The notes: generated by a model not told the origin, from the letters alone. 64,000 bases of DNA from Zobellia barbeyronii (GCF_018603515.1 NZ_JACATN010000001.1:620001-684000); one strand, 5' to 3'; numbered from the stretch's first letter, positions 42,626 to 51,983 are shown. Numbers and translations are program-made.

Positions 42626-44029
42626 ATGAAGAAATTAACTATAAATAAATTCTTATTGGTAGCTGCATTACCGCTCTTGTTACAATCTTGTTTTGTAGCA
42701 AAGAATTATGATAGGCCCGAAGTGCAGACGGATAGTCTGTACAGAACAGATAACCTACCGCAAGACAGTGTATCGTTCGCATCGGTCTCTTACAAGGATG
42801 TCTTTACGGATTCACATTTAAAAACGTATATCCAAAGGGGGTTGGACAACAACCTAGATATCCGCATCGCGTTGCAAAGTATAGCAGCTGCACAGGCTTA
42901 TGTTAAGCAGGGAAAAGCAGGTTATTTACCTACTTTGAACGGTGCTGCTAGTGCAACTAGAACAGCAAGAACCAGTGAAAACGGACAATTCGGAAGTTTT
43001 TTCACGCAACCTTTTAATCAATATGAAGCTTCAGGAACAGTATCGTGGGAAGCTGATATTTGGGGAAAAATAAGAAGTAGTAAGCGCGCAAGCGATGCAA
43101 GTTACTTGCAGACTGTGGCAGCACACCAAGCCGTGAAAACGGATTTGGTAGCCCAAATTGCTACAACATACTACCAGTTATTAGCACTAGACAAGCAGAT
43201 CTCGGTTACCGAACAAACTATTGATAACCGTCAAAAAAGCTTGGAGACTATTAAGGCTTTAAAAGATGCGGGACAAGCAAATCTAGTTGGTGTTGATCAA
43301 ACTGCAGCGCAATTATATAGTGCACAGAGTCAATTATTAGATCTTAAAAATTCGCTTTATCAAACTGAAAATACAATGAGTATTCTTTTGGGAGAGAAGC
43401 CACAATCCTATGAGCGAAGTTCTTTAGATGAGCAATCTTTGGTTAATGAAATGACACTTGGTGTACCTGCCCTGTTGTTACGTAACAGACCTGATATCAT
43501 GCAAGCAGAATACAACTTAATGAACAACTTTGAGCTTGCTAATGTTGCGAAGAGTAATTTTTACCCTTCAATAACATTATCGGCACAAGGTGGTTTTCAA
43601 AGTTTGGAATTGGATAATTGGATAGACAGTAGTTCTATTTTTGCTAATCTTGTAGGTGGTCTTACTCAACCTATCTTTAACGGTAGAAAAATAAGAACTG
43701 CTTATGAAGTTGCTAAAACACAACAAGAACAAGCATTGTTGATGTTTAAAAAAGCGCTTTTAAATGCTGGCCAAGAAGTATCAAACGCTTTATATGACTA
43801 TAATATTTCTGTTGAAAAAGAAGGTTATGTTACCAAACAAGTGGTAGCCTTAAAAAGAGCGGAAACCAATTCAGAAGAATTATTAAACAGTGGATACTTA
43901 ACCTATTTGGACTTGTTAACTGCAAGGGAAAATGCTTTGAACGCAGAGCTTAACTTAGTAGACAACAAGTTTTCACAATTATCTGCAACAGTAGAGTTGT
44001 ACCGTTCCCTTGGTGGTGGATGGCATTAA
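42626..44029 (+). CDS. Outer-membrane efflux lipoprotein (TolC/NodT family)
   Basis: Outer-membrane exit duct of the pump. The start is ATG at 42626 because it gives a lipoprotein signal with lipid Cys22 (LPLLLQSCF); a longer frame begins inside the pump gene. The 467-residue protein has the duplicated outer-membrane efflux domain, with NodT-type hallmarks such as YKDVFTDSHLKTYIQRGLDNN, SWEADIWGKIRSSKRAS and LLLRNRPDIMQAEYNL. The TetR gene starts 18 bases downstream. Confidence 0.94.
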   Translation: MKKLTINKFLLVAALPLLLQSCFVAKNYDRPEVQTDSLYRTDNLPQDSVSFASVSYKDVFTDSHLKTYIQRGLDNNLDIRIALQSIAAAQAYVKQGKAGYLPTLNGAASATRTARTSENGQFGSFFTQPFNQYEASGTVSWEADIWGKIRSSKRASDASYLQTVAAHQAVKTDLVAQIATTYYQLLALDKQISVTEQTIDNRQKSLETIKALKDAGQANLVGVDQTAAQLYSAQSQLLDLKNSLYQTENTMSILLGEKPQSYERSSLDEQSLVNEMTLGVPALLLRNRPDIMQAEYNLMNNFELANVAKSNFYPSITLSAQGGFQSLELDNWIDSSSIFANLVGGLTQPIFNGRKIRTAYEVAKTQQEQALLMFKKALLNAGQEVSNALYDYNISVEKEGYVTKQVVALKRAETNSEELLNSGYLTYLDLLTARENALNAELNLVDNKFSQLSATVELYRSLGGGWH

Positions 44030-44047
44030 ACACCTTCTGGACGCATC

Positions 44048-44653
44048 ATGGATAAAGACAAGTTTTTAGAATTTGCCCTTTCTAAATTTATAAGGTTCGG
44101 AAGCAAGCGGTTTACTTTAGATAACCTTGCACATGAGATGAGTATTTCGAAAAAAACGATTTACGAAAATTTCAAAAGCAAAGAAGAGGTTGTGCAAGAG
44201 AGCTTGGTTGCATTTATAAATAAGCTTCGTTCTAAAATTCATGAAAGTGTTGAAAAACAAAAATCCAATCCTATTCTAGCCGTCATTGATGTGTATAGAA
44301 TAGGATTGGATTCTTTTAAATCCTTTAGTCCTTCATTTTTATTCGGCTTAAAAAAATACTACCCAGATGTTTACGTTTCTATAAGCGATTTCAGGTCAAA
44401 AGAGCTTTATGCCTTGGTTCAAAATCTTCTGCAAAAAGCCAAGGAGAAAGGTCAAGTGCGAGATGATATTGATGTAGAACTTATCTGCGAGTTATATTTA
44501 AACCGACTTGAGCTCATTCTCTTCTCCTCAAAAAACCTCTTTGAAGAATATTCTGTTCAAGAGCTACTAGAGCATATTGTCATTAATAATCTACGCGGTA
44601 TTGCTACACAAGATTATCTGAAGAAAAACAACTTCATGCTAGAAGTACATTAG
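44048..44653 (+). CDS. TetR/AcrR-family transcriptional regulator
   Basis: A 201-residue regulator. The N-terminal helix-turn-helix is recognisable at about residues 8-55 (FTLDNLAHEMSISKKTIYENFKSKEEVVQESL). The C-terminal ligand domain is all-helical and diverged. It is the last gene of the efflux operon, 18 bases after the channel gene, giving the cluster a second regulator. Whether it controls this operon or another is not shown. It ends eight bases from the stop of a convergent gene. Confidence 0.9.
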   Translation: MDKDKFLEFALSKFIRFGSKRFTLDNLAHEMSISKKTIYENFKSKEEVVQESLVAFINKLRSKIHESVEKQKSNPILAVIDVYRIGLDSFKSFSPSFLFGLKKYYPDVYVSISDFRSKELYALVQNLLQKAKEKGQVRDDIDVELICELYLNRLELILFSSKNLFEEYSVQELLEHIVINNLRGIATQDYLKKNNFMLEVH

Positions 44654-44661
44654 CTACTAAA

Positions 44662-45129
44662 CTACCAATTTTTAAAAGGATTTTTACTTAATTGTGAGTT
44701 GTAGTAAGCAACCTTACCCGTTACCTCTTCCCCTAACCATGATGGTTTTTTAAATACTTGGTTTTCAGATTCTAGTTCTATTTCGGCAACAATAAGCCCT
44801 TCATTTTCACCGTGAAATTCATCTACTTCATATTCGTGTGAACCTAACGGAACCCTAAACCGTACTTTGTCTATAATTCCAGGCTCACAGATGAGCAACA
44901 GCTGCTCTGCATCGGAAACCGGAATTTCCTTTTCCCATTCAAATCGCATCGTTCCTGCGTCGTTTGATTTTCCTTTTACCGTCAAAAATCCCGATTGGTC
45001 TTTTATACGAACCCTTACGGTTCGCTTTTTATCAGTATTTAAAAAACCCTGAACAATTCGTTCCTTCGATGAGGCCTGCTCTTGATACGCCTTAGACGTG
45101 ACCAAGAATTTACGTTCAATTTCAATCAC
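44662..45129 (-). CDS. CYTH-domain protein (triphosphate tunnel metalloenzyme)
   Basis: A 155-residue protein with the E-x-E-x-K motif at residues 3-7 (EIERK) and the alternating charged strands of CYTH domains (RTVRVRIKD, GFLTVKGK, RFEWEKEI). Members hydrolyse inorganic triphosphate or related organic triphosphates, and a few are class IV adenylate cyclases. Short bacterial forms like this are most often triphosphatases. It overlaps the end of the upstream NAD-binding gene by eight bases, implying coupled expression. Confidence 0.88.
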   Translation of the reverse strand: MIEIERKFLVTSKAYQEQASSKERIVQGFLNTDKKRTVRVRIKDQSGFLTVKGKSNDAGTMRFEWEKEIPVSDAEQLLLICEPGIIDKVRFRVPLGSHEYEVDEFHGENEGLIVAEIELESENQVFKKPSWLGEEVTGKVAYYNSQLSKNPFKNW

Positions 45130-45796
45130 TTAACGCTGCTATTTTATTAATTTGATCAGACTCTATTTTATTTACCTCGCAACCTGTATTAGCTACTTTT
45201 AGCATAGCTCTTGCAATTGCGTCAGGTTCAATAGAGCGGTATTTGGCCAGTGGCCCAACCAAAACAAGATTAACCACTTTCATTACTTGTTTAAACAACA
45301 GCTCCCCTGTACGTTTTTCTTCTCGCTTACCACCAATTAATGAAGGTCTAAAGATATAGGTGTTCTTAATTTTTTCATTAAGGACAGCATCTTCCATTTC
45401 ACCCTTTACCTGATTATAAAAAACACTGCTCTTTGCGTTCGCTCCCATTGCAGAAACTACCAAAAAAGTAGAAATTCCATTTTGAGCACAAAGCTTGGCT
45501 GCCGTTACGGGAATACCGTAATCTATATTTTTATAAACTTCTTTATTAGGTGTTTTTGACTTGGTAGTACCAATGCAGCAAAAAAGCTCATCGCCTTTAA
45601 AGTATTCTTTAAACTGTTCAAGGTGCAGCAAATCGCCTAAATGCTCTTCTATTTTCTTGTGCGATATACCCACACTGGAGCGAGAGAACAACTTTATTTT
45701 CCCATAACGGTCATCGGCTAGCAAAAGTTGTAATAAAATGCCCCCCGTAAGACCCGTTGCGCCCAGTATTATTGCTGTCTTTGTTTGTGTTTCCAT
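45122..45796 (-). CDS. NAD(P)-binding Rossmann protein (TIP30/NmrA-like)
   Basis: A 224-residue protein with the nucleotide-binding motif LGATGLTGG near the N-terminus, a CCIGTTKSKT segment and VVSAMGAN in the position of the SDR active site. This pattern is seen in oxidoreductases related to human HTATIP2/TIP30 and yeast YML-type homologues. Reaction and substrate are unknown. It is divergent from dinB, and the two starts are only 28 bases apart. A TATATTTA near-match -7 box lies upstream on its strand. Confidence 0.82.
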   Translation of the reverse strand: METQTKTAIILGATGLTGGILLQLLLADDRYGKIKLFSRSSVGISHKKIEEHLGDLLHLEQFKEYFKGDELFCCIGTTKSKTPNKEVYKNIDYGIPVTAAKLCAQNGISTFLVVSAMGANAKSSVFYNQVKGEMEDAVLNEKIKNTYIFRPSLIGGKREEKRTGELLFKQVMKVVNLVLVGPLAKYRSIEPDAIARAMLKVANTGCEVNKIESDQINKIAALSD

Positions 45797-45812
45797 CCAA
45801 CTAAATATAACT

Positions 45813-45820
45813 TAATTTTG
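45813..45820 (+). promoter_or_regulatory. -7 element of the dinB promoter
   Basis: TAATTTTG is an exact TAnnTTTG match ending four bases before the dinB ATG. It implies a nearly leaderless transcript or a start very close to the ATG. No TTG at -33 is evident. Confidence 0.45.
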
Positions 45821-45824
45821 CAGT

Positions 45825-46925
45825 ATGCCAAACGATTTTCCATTGCGAAAAATTATTCATGTTGATATGGATGCCTTTTATGCATCTGTAGAGCAATTGG
45901 ATAATCCAGAATTGCGTGGAAAGCCCGTTGCCGTTGGCGGAAGTTCAAAAAGAGGTGTAGTAGCCGCGGCAAGTTACGAAGCAAGGAAATATGGTGTACG
46001 CAGTGCCATGAGCAGCGTAATGGCCCAACGTAATTGTCCTGAACTGATATTTGTTAATGCGCGCTTTGATAGATATAAAGAAATCTCTAAAATCATACGC
46101 GGTATTTTCTATCAGTATACCGATTTGGTAGAACCCCTTTCTTTGGACGAGGCCTATCTTGATGTTACCGTCAATAAAAAAGGAAATCCATCTGCTTCTT
46201 TACTGGCGAAAGAGATACGGGAAAAGATTTTTGATGCTACAGGTCTTAATGCATCTGCCGGAATTTCTATAAATAAATTCATTGCGAAAGTTGCCAGTGA
46301 CATCAACAAACCAAACGGACAAAAGACGGTTAACCCAGAAGAAGTATTGCAATTCTTAGAAGACCTTGAAATCCGAAAATTCTACGGCGTAGGAAAGGTC
46401 ACAGCGGAGAAAATGTACAAACTAGGCATCTTTACCGGTAAAGACCTAAAACTAAAAACAGAACCCTTTTTAGAAGAAAATTTTGGAAAAAGCGGCAGTT
46501 ACTATTATAACGTTGTCCGCGGAATTCATAACAGCGAGGTTAAGCCACATCGTATTCCAAAATCTGTGGGCGCAGAGCGAACATTCAATGAAAATTTGAG
46601 CAGTGAAGTGTTTATGTTAGAACGTTTGGACCATATTGCGGAGGAATTGGAGAAGCGCTTAAAGAAAGCGAATATCGCTGGCAAAACAGTAACCTTAAAA
46701 ATTAAGTATAGCGATTTTACGTTGAACACCAGAAGTAAGACTTTGGCTTATTTTATCTCTGCCAAAAGCCTTATTTTAGAAACAGCAAAAGAACTTTTGT
46801 ATCAGGAAAAATTACAAAATTCTGTACGTTTACTTGGTATTTCGCTAGCCAACCTCAATACTCAAAAGGAAGAAAAAGACTCAAAAAAGGAAATAGTCAC
46901 GGTACAGTTGAAATTCGAGTTTTAA
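45825..46925 (+). CDS. dinB: DNA polymerase IV (Y-family translesion polymerase)
   Basis: Error-prone polymerase for damaged templates. The 366-residue protein has the Y-family catalytic carboxylates: Asp14 in HVDMDAFYASVE, and Asp108/Glu109 in SLDEAYLD. It has the helix-hairpin-helix thumb region GVGKVTAEKMYKLGI and a little-finger domain. The C-terminus QLKFEF resembles the sliding-clamp-binding peptide. An LexA-type SOS operator is not evident in the short upstream gap. Confidence 0.95.
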   Translation: MPNDFPLRKIIHVDMDAFYASVEQLDNPELRGKPVAVGGSSKRGVVAAASYEARKYGVRSAMSSVMAQRNCPELIFVNARFDRYKEISKIIRGIFYQYTDLVEPLSLDEAYLDVTVNKKGNPSASLLAKEIREKIFDATGLNASAGISINKFIAKVASDINKPNGQKTVNPEEVLQFLEDLEIRKFYGVGKVTAEKMYKLGIFTGKDLKLKTEPFLEENFGKSGSYYYNVVRGIHNSEVKPHRIPKSVGAERTFNENLSSEVFMLERLDHIAEELEKRLKKANIAGKTVTLKIKYSDFTLNTRSKTLAYFISAKSLILETAKELLYQEKLQNSVRLLGISLANLNTQKEEKDSKKEIVTVQLKFEF

Positions 46926-47081
46926 GCTTCGGCCTCGCTTTTAACGAAAAAATTAACATTCTTTTAAATATTTACACCAAAGTGCTACAAATTAAACACT
47001 TTGTGTTAGAATTCACAGCCATTCCCAAGGGTTGTTAACATCTAAGCTGCACTTTAATCTGTTATCTTTATAGCTAGTCTT

Positions 47082-47981
47082 ATGCCAGACTTTTATCATC
47101 AAAATGATGTATTGGTGACACAAATAGTTCTGACAAGAAATCCTGATAAACCATATCAATTGACGAGAACCAAAATTAGAACCTATTCCAAAATTTCTGC
47201 CCTAGCGGATATCAAAATCGAGCCGTTCGATGTCAATAAACGCTACACCAAACCGCACCGCCATAACAAGTATATGGAGCTGGTTTATTTTAGTGCAGGT
47301 AGTGGTATGCATTATATGGATGAGACTGGTTACGCCATAGAGCCTCCAGTAATATTCATCATCAAAAAGGATGAAGTACACCACTGGGAAATAGATACTG
47401 TTCCTGAAGGTTTTGTTATTATTATAAAGGAAGGTTTTTTAGAAAAGACCTTGGACAAACATATTAACTTACAACTAAGGCAACTGGGGCATAAAAAAAT
47501 AATCAAACCTAACTTTGACCCAACCATACAATCACTCTTTGAAATTGCATCTAAAGAAATTAAGGAAAACTGCGCCAGTAGGGATATTTTGGTGGAAGGT
47601 GTTCTCAAAGCCTTATTCTCGAAAATATTGACCTATGTAGAGATTGATGAAAATGTGTCCGCAAACAATTTAGAAGAACGTTTTGAGGAATTGCTGCAAA
47701 CTAAATTGAAAAATGATGTAGCTTATTATGCCCAAAAGCTGAACACCACTTCGCAAAATCTAAATGCACTCTGCAAAAGAAAACATGAGAAAACAGCCTC
47801 AACCGTAATTGCAGACCATATTTTAAAAGAAACTAAGCGGTTACTGTTATATACTGATCTGTCAGTAACTGAAATTGCCTACGCTTTTGACTTTACAGAC
47901 GTTTCTCACTTTGTTAAGTACTTTAAGCGCCACGAAGGTCAAACCCCTTTACATTTCAAAAAAGCAGCGATCGTACCTTAA
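47082..47981 (+). CDS. AraC-family transcriptional regulator
   Basis: A 299-residue regulator with an N-terminal cupin sensor (KPHRHNKYMELVYFSAGSGMHYMDETGY) and a C-terminal double helix-turn-helix (LNTTSQNLNALCKRKHEKTASTVI and TDLSVTEIAYAFDFTDVSHFVKYFKRHEGQTP). Such regulators usually control a neighbouring metabolic or transport gene. Here the nearest candidate is the TonB-dependent receptor 75 bases downstream on the same strand. The upstream TATCTTTA is one base off the -7 consensus. Confidence 0.92.
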   Translation: MPDFYHQNDVLVTQIVLTRNPDKPYQLTRTKIRTYSKISALADIKIEPFDVNKRYTKPHRHNKYMELVYFSAGSGMHYMDETGYAIEPPVIFIIKKDEVHHWEIDTVPEGFVIIIKEGFLEKTLDKHINLQLRQLGHKKIIKPNFDPTIQSLFEIASKEIKENCASRDILVEGVLKALFSKILTYVEIDENVSANNLEERFEELLQTKLKNDVAYYAQKLNTTSQNLNALCKRKHEKTASTVIADHILKETKRLLLYTDLSVTEIAYAFDFTDVSHFVKYFKRHEGQTPLHFKKAAIVP

Positions 47982-48056
47982 TTTTTTCAAACAGACCATA
48001 ATGCAGTAGGGATTAAGCGTAATTTCGACACCTAATTAAGAACAAACCTATTGATT

Positions 48057-50531
48057 ATGAAGTTTTACCATCTATTAGCCCTTCTAATTTTCTTGGCTCC
48101 GCTATCTGCATCTGCCCAAATAACTGGCAAAATAACGGACGGAGACAATGAATATCCGCTAGAGTACGCAACTGCAGCTATCTTTAACCAAGAGAATGGT
48201 GAGCTGGTTACCGGTGTAATTACAGATCTAAATGGTTTCTTTACTATTGAGGATATTAAAAACGGTACGTATTATTTAGAAGCCTCCTTCATTGGCTTCG
48301 CAACCAAAACCATAAAAGACATAACGGTACAAAATAAGAAAGCCCTAGACCTAGGCACTATAAACCTTACTATTGGTGGAAACCAGCTGGAGGAAGTGGT
48401 CATAAAAGGCCAACGTGCAACCGTTATCAATAAAATAGACCGACAGGTATTTGACACAAAAACATTCCAAAACAGTCTTGGTGGTAGTGCCACGGACGTG
48501 GTTAAAAACATACCATCTGTAAGCGTTGATGGTCAAGGAGAAATTAGTGTTCGCGGTAGCACCGGTTTTGTAGTTTTACTTAACGGGAATCCAGTTCAAG
48601 GAGACGCTTCTAACCTACTGAATCAGCTTCCAGCAAATGCCATAGAGCGAGTTGAAATCATTACTGCTCCTTCCGCTAAATATGATCCAGAAGGTAAAGC
48701 AGGTATTATGAACATAATTACCAAAAAAGGTGCTGCAGATGGTTCATTTGCCCAAGTAAACATAAAAGGAGGCCTTCCTTCTATAGAAACCTATGGTAAT
48801 GACAAAGCACACCAACGTTACGGTGCAGATGCTACTTATAATATTCGTAAAGGCAATTGGAATATCTCTATGGGTGCCAGTTACCAACGTAATGACCTTG
48901 GAGGAAGACGTGAAGGTGATGTTTTTACTATCATAAACGATACACTTACACAATTTCCATCTAGCGGAGAGCGTAGTTTTGATGAAATTAATTATAGCGG
49001 AAGGTTTACTGTTGATTATGCTCCAAATGATAAAAACTCCTATTCGCTGGCGTTTTACGGAGGGAAAAGAAAAAAAGACCGTCTAGCCGATATCGTGTAT
49101 TACGATAACCATGGGATTACCCCAGCCGTTGGGGGTGAACGATTTTATACCTTTCAGTATTACAATCATAACTTAAGAACTAGAAAAAGCGATTTTGCAT
49201 TGGGAAGCTTTGACTATTCGCATGTTTTTGACAATACTTCCCAACTATCAACTTCATTTTTATACGAATACACATTATTGGGCGGCCCTACGGAAAGTGA
49301 CAACCTAGGCGAACCTGATAGAAGCATAATATACCAACAAGAATATAACACTAATGACAACCCGCTGAATGGTATCCGTCTGTCCTTAGATTATGCTTGG
49401 AAACCATTTGCAATTGGTCAATTAGAAACAGGCTACCAATACCGAAACCTCGACCATACTGGTGATTTTGTATACGAAAGAAAGGATGACACTACCGCTG
49501 GTGCTTTTGAACTTGTACCAGAATTTTCCAGCGAAGTAGACCTTCAGAGAAGTATTCATTCTGGTTATGCACAATTAACAGGTGCTAAGGATAAATGGGA
49601 ATATGCAGCAGGCGTACGTATTGAAGCTATGGACCGAGAACTTGACCTTCGTGATAAGCAAGGTCTTATTGATACTACCTATGCTTACGATTATGTAAAA
49701 CCGTTTCCATCGGCATCGGTTCAATATACTTTTGAGAATAATACAAAGTTAAAAGCGGCCTATAGCAAAAGAGTAGAACGTACCGCTACTTTTAAAATGA
49801 ACCCGTTCCCGGAGCGCGAGCACTCAGAAACCTTGGAACAAGGAGACCCAACCCTAAAACCTGAATTTATAGACTTACTTGAAGTGGGTATCAGTAAAAA
49901 TTTTGATGGTGGAAATTCGGTTTTTGCAACGGCTTATTACCGTGACACCAAAAACTTGGTTAACAGAGTAAACACAATCTACAACGATACTATTTTAAAT
50001 AGAATCTACTCTAACGTAGGTAAAGCAAAATCAATAGGCATGGAGATAGGTACACAGGTTAAAGCTACGGAAAACTGGTCTAACTTTATTGGAGCAAATC
50101 TTTATAATTATTCTATTGATGGTGAATATGATGGTCGTGATGTAGACAGCAGTTCTTTTGTGTATTCTATAAATGCTAACAGTACCTATACTTTTTCAGA
50201 AACCGCTTCTTTACAATTTACCTTTAATTACCTATCCGAAAGAGTTACGGCACAAGGGGAAGATTCGCGTTTTTATTCGCCTAACCTAACCTTTAAGAAG
50301 TCATTTTTAGATAACCGCTTAACGGCCACTTTACAATGGCAAAATATAGATATGGGGTTATTGGACACGAATGAACAACGGATTACTACCTACCGCGAAG
50401 GTGAATTTTTCACCACCACAAATTATGTGTATGAGGTAGATATGGTATTGCTGAACCTGTCTTATAACTTCAATAAGAACAAGAATAAATCCAAATTCAT
50501 TGATAGTGAATTCGGTAAGCAAGAATTTTAA
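48057..50531 (+). CDS. TonB-dependent outer-membrane receptor (CarboxypepD_reg plus beta-barrel family)
   Basis: An 824-residue outer-membrane protein from ATG 48057. A signal peptide ends LSASAQ near residue 21. A carboxypeptidase-regulatory-like domain follows (ITGKITDGDNEYPLEYATAA to about residue 110). Next come a plug domain with NIPSVSVDGQGEISVRG and IERVEIITAPSAKYDPEGKAGIMNIITKKG, and a long beta-barrel of the OMP_b-brl_3 type. No SusD-like lipoprotein is adjacent, so it is not a polysaccharide-utilisation pair. The imported or bound substrate is unknown. An AraC regulator is directly upstream. Confidence 0.9.
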   Translation: MKFYHLLALLIFLAPLSASAQITGKITDGDNEYPLEYATAAIFNQENGELVTGVITDLNGFFTIEDIKNGTYYLEASFIGFATKTIKDITVQNKKALDLGTINLTIGGNQLEEVVIKGQRATVINKIDRQVFDTKTFQNSLGGSATDVVKNIPSVSVDGQGEISVRGSTGFVVLLNGNPVQGDASNLLNQLPANAIERVEIITAPSAKYDPEGKAGIMNIITKKGAADGSFAQVNIKGGLPSIETYGNDKAHQRYGADATYNIRKGNWNISMGASYQRNDLGGRREGDVFTIINDTLTQFPSSGERSFDEINYSGRFTVDYAPNDKNSYSLAFYGGKRKKDRLADIVYYDNHGITPAVGGERFYTFQYYNHNLRTRKSDFALGSFDYSHVFDNTSQLSTSFLYEYTLLGGPTESDNLGEPDRSIIYQQEYNTNDNPLNGIRLSLDYAWKPFAIGQLETGYQYRNLDHTGDFVYERKDDTTAGAFELVPEFSSEVDLQRSIHSGYAQLTGAKDKWEYAAGVRIEAMDRELDLRDKQGLIDTTYAYDYVKPFPSASVQYTFENNTKLKAAYSKRVERTATFKMNPFPEREHSETLEQGDPTLKPEFIDLLEVGISKNFDGGNSVFATAYYRDTKNLVNRVNTIYNDTILNRIYSNVGKAKSIGMEIGTQVKATENWSNFIGANLYNYSIDGEYDGRDVDSSSFVYSINANSTYTFSETASLQFTFNYLSERVTAQGEDSRFYSPNLTFKKSFLDNRLTATLQWQNIDMGLLDTNEQRITTYREGEFFTTTNYVYEVDMVLLNLSYNFNKNKNKSKFIDSEFGKQEF

Positions 50532-50577
50532 AGCAAGTTGATGTTTAGTTGAGGATCGGGTTTCAAATCCTGAACAA

Positions 50578-50614
50578 GAAAGCCCCAATGATTTTTAATC
50601 TATTTGGGGCTTTC
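50578..50614. terminator. Bidirectional terminator between the receptor gene and arfB
   Basis: GAAAGCCCCAA (50578-50588) pairs perfectly with TTGGGGCTTTC (50604-50614). The 15-base loop contains the arfB stop codon (complement of 50595-50597), so the right arm is made of arfB coding bases. T-richness beyond each arm is modest. Confidence 0.7.
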
Positions 50615-50999
50615 CTCTATTGGTCTTTTTCTGTGCGTTCTTCTTTTTGTGCTTCAACCGTTTCTCAATAGAAGATCTTGACGGTTTAGTTTTGCGACGT
50701 TTCTTTTTAACCTTTAGCGCATCTTCAATGAGGTTCAAAAAACGGGCAATAGCCAAATCCTTATTTCGGTGCTGACTTCGGCTTTCATCACACTGCATTT
50801 GTAAAATGCCTTCTTTAGTAAGCCTATGTCCTATTTTTCTATGAATACGTTCTTTCTCCGTATTAGTAAGTCCATTAGAATCTTCAACCGAAAAGCTAAG
50901 GTCTATTTTAGTAGATACTTTGTTTACATGCTGTCCTCCGGCACCACTGCTTCTAACAGCCTTAAAGTTTAATTCTTGAAGCAGCTGGGATTTATTCAT
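50595..50999 (-). CDS. arfB: Alternative ribosome-rescue factor, ArfB/YaeJ type peptidyl-tRNA hydrolase
   Basis: Releases stalled ribosomes by hydrolysing peptidyl-tRNA without a codon in the A site. The 134-residue protein has the release-factor GGQ motif (Gly21-Gly22-Gln23 in SGAGGQHVNKVST) and a basic C-terminal tail rich in Lys/Arg (KKKRRKTKPSRSSIEKRLK), which in the family enters the empty mRNA channel. It starts three bases after the stop of the ABC ATPase gene. Its last codons form one arm of the terminator. Confidence 0.94.
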   Translation of the reverse strand: MNKSQLLQELNFKAVRSSGAGGQHVNKVSTKIDLSFSVEDSNGLTNTEKERIHRKIGHRLTKEGILQMQCDESRSQHRNKDLAIARFLNLIEDALKVKKKRRKTKPSRSSIEKRLKHKKKNAQKKTNRGKPQID

Positions 51000-51002
51000 A
51001 AC

Positions 51003-51983
51003 TTAAGAATCTCCCATACGTTGGTTGATGGTCTCTATGGAAATGTTCAGATAAATTACCTTTCCTACTTCTAAAGGCTTATCATGGTGAAAATAAATAT
51101 CTTCTCCTTCGTAAACACCCACAATCATAAAATGGCTTCCCATATAATAGGCACCTTTCACCACAACCTCTAAACCGGATTTACCCGAAACCTTAAACTC
51201 ATGTGCATAAACGATGATACGTCTTTTGGTATCTGCATATGATTTTACAATATTTATAGGTATTTTATTGGCTTCGCCGAAAAGAGAAGCTACATAGAGG
51301 TCTTTAGGGTGCTCATAGAGGTTTTTAGGACTATCCTTAGCCACAACGAACTTATCCTTAAGTACAACTACCCTATCTGCAAATGGGAGCATGTCCATAT
51401 GGTCATGTGTAGCCGTTAGCACAGTTATTTTTTGACGCCTTAAATATCCAAAAAGATTCCGACGCAAACTGTTCTTCCTAAAATTATCAATATTACTAAA
51501 AGGTTCATCTAACAGTAATACTTTGGGCTCTTGTGCCAATACCCTTGCCAATGCTACTCGCTGTTGTTGACCGCGACTCAACAACTTTACCTTGGTTTTG
51601 GCAAATTTGGTCATCTCAATCATCTCCAAAAGCTCAAACGTACGTTCTTTGAGTTCTTCGGGCTCAAAAACGGACAAAAACTGGCTAATATTCTCCTCTA
51701 CCGTAGTAAAAGGCATCAAATCAAAATCTTGGGAGAGATACTTCATGTACGGCTCGCCCGGCACCAAATTATGAAGAGGGCCTAACACTTGGTTTTCATT
51801 CCAATATACTTCGCCAACCTCAATATGTAAGAGTCCGTAAATAATTTTTAAGAGCGTACTTTTTCCACAACCGCTTTCGCCTATAATGGATACATGTTCA
51901 CCCTTTGCCACTTTTAAGTTGATGTTTTCCAATATGGAAGCACCATCTTCATAGCTAAAAGACACATGATCTACTTGTAACAT
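51003..51983 (-). CDS. ABC transporter ATP-binding protein with C-terminal TOBE-like domain
   Basis: A 326-residue ATPase. Walker A GESGCGKST (35-43), signature LSRGQQQRVALAR, Walker B VLLLDEP and a switch His in ATHDHMD are intact. A C-terminal extension of about 85 residues looks like the TOBE domain of iron and polyamine/molybdate importers. No permease or binding protein is adjacent on either side, so its transporter partner is elsewhere or absent. It forms a two-gene unit with arfB, three bases apart. Confidence 0.88.
   Translation of the reverse strand: MLQVDHVSFSYEDGASILENINLKVAKGEHVSIIGESGCGKSTLLKIIYGLLHIEVGEVYWNENQVLGPLHNLVPGEPYMKYLSQDFDLMPFTTVEENISQFLSVFEPEELKERTFELLEMIEMTKFAKTKVKLLSRGQQQRVALARVLAQEPKVLLLDEPFSNIDNFRKNSLRRNLFGYLRRQKITVLTATHDHMDMLPFADRVVVLKDKFVVAKDSPKNLYEHPKDLYVASLFGEANKIPINIVKSYADTKRRIIVYAHEFKVSGKSGLEVVVKGAYYMGSHFMIVGVYEGEDIYFHHDKPLEVGKVIYLNISIETINQRMGDS

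Noticed and set aside
46974-47006. Imperfect inverted repeat between dinB and the AraC gene
   Set aside because: Arms ACACCAAAGTG and CACTTTGTGT pair with one bulge, but there is no T-run and no second copy to support an operator, so neither terminator nor binding site is called.
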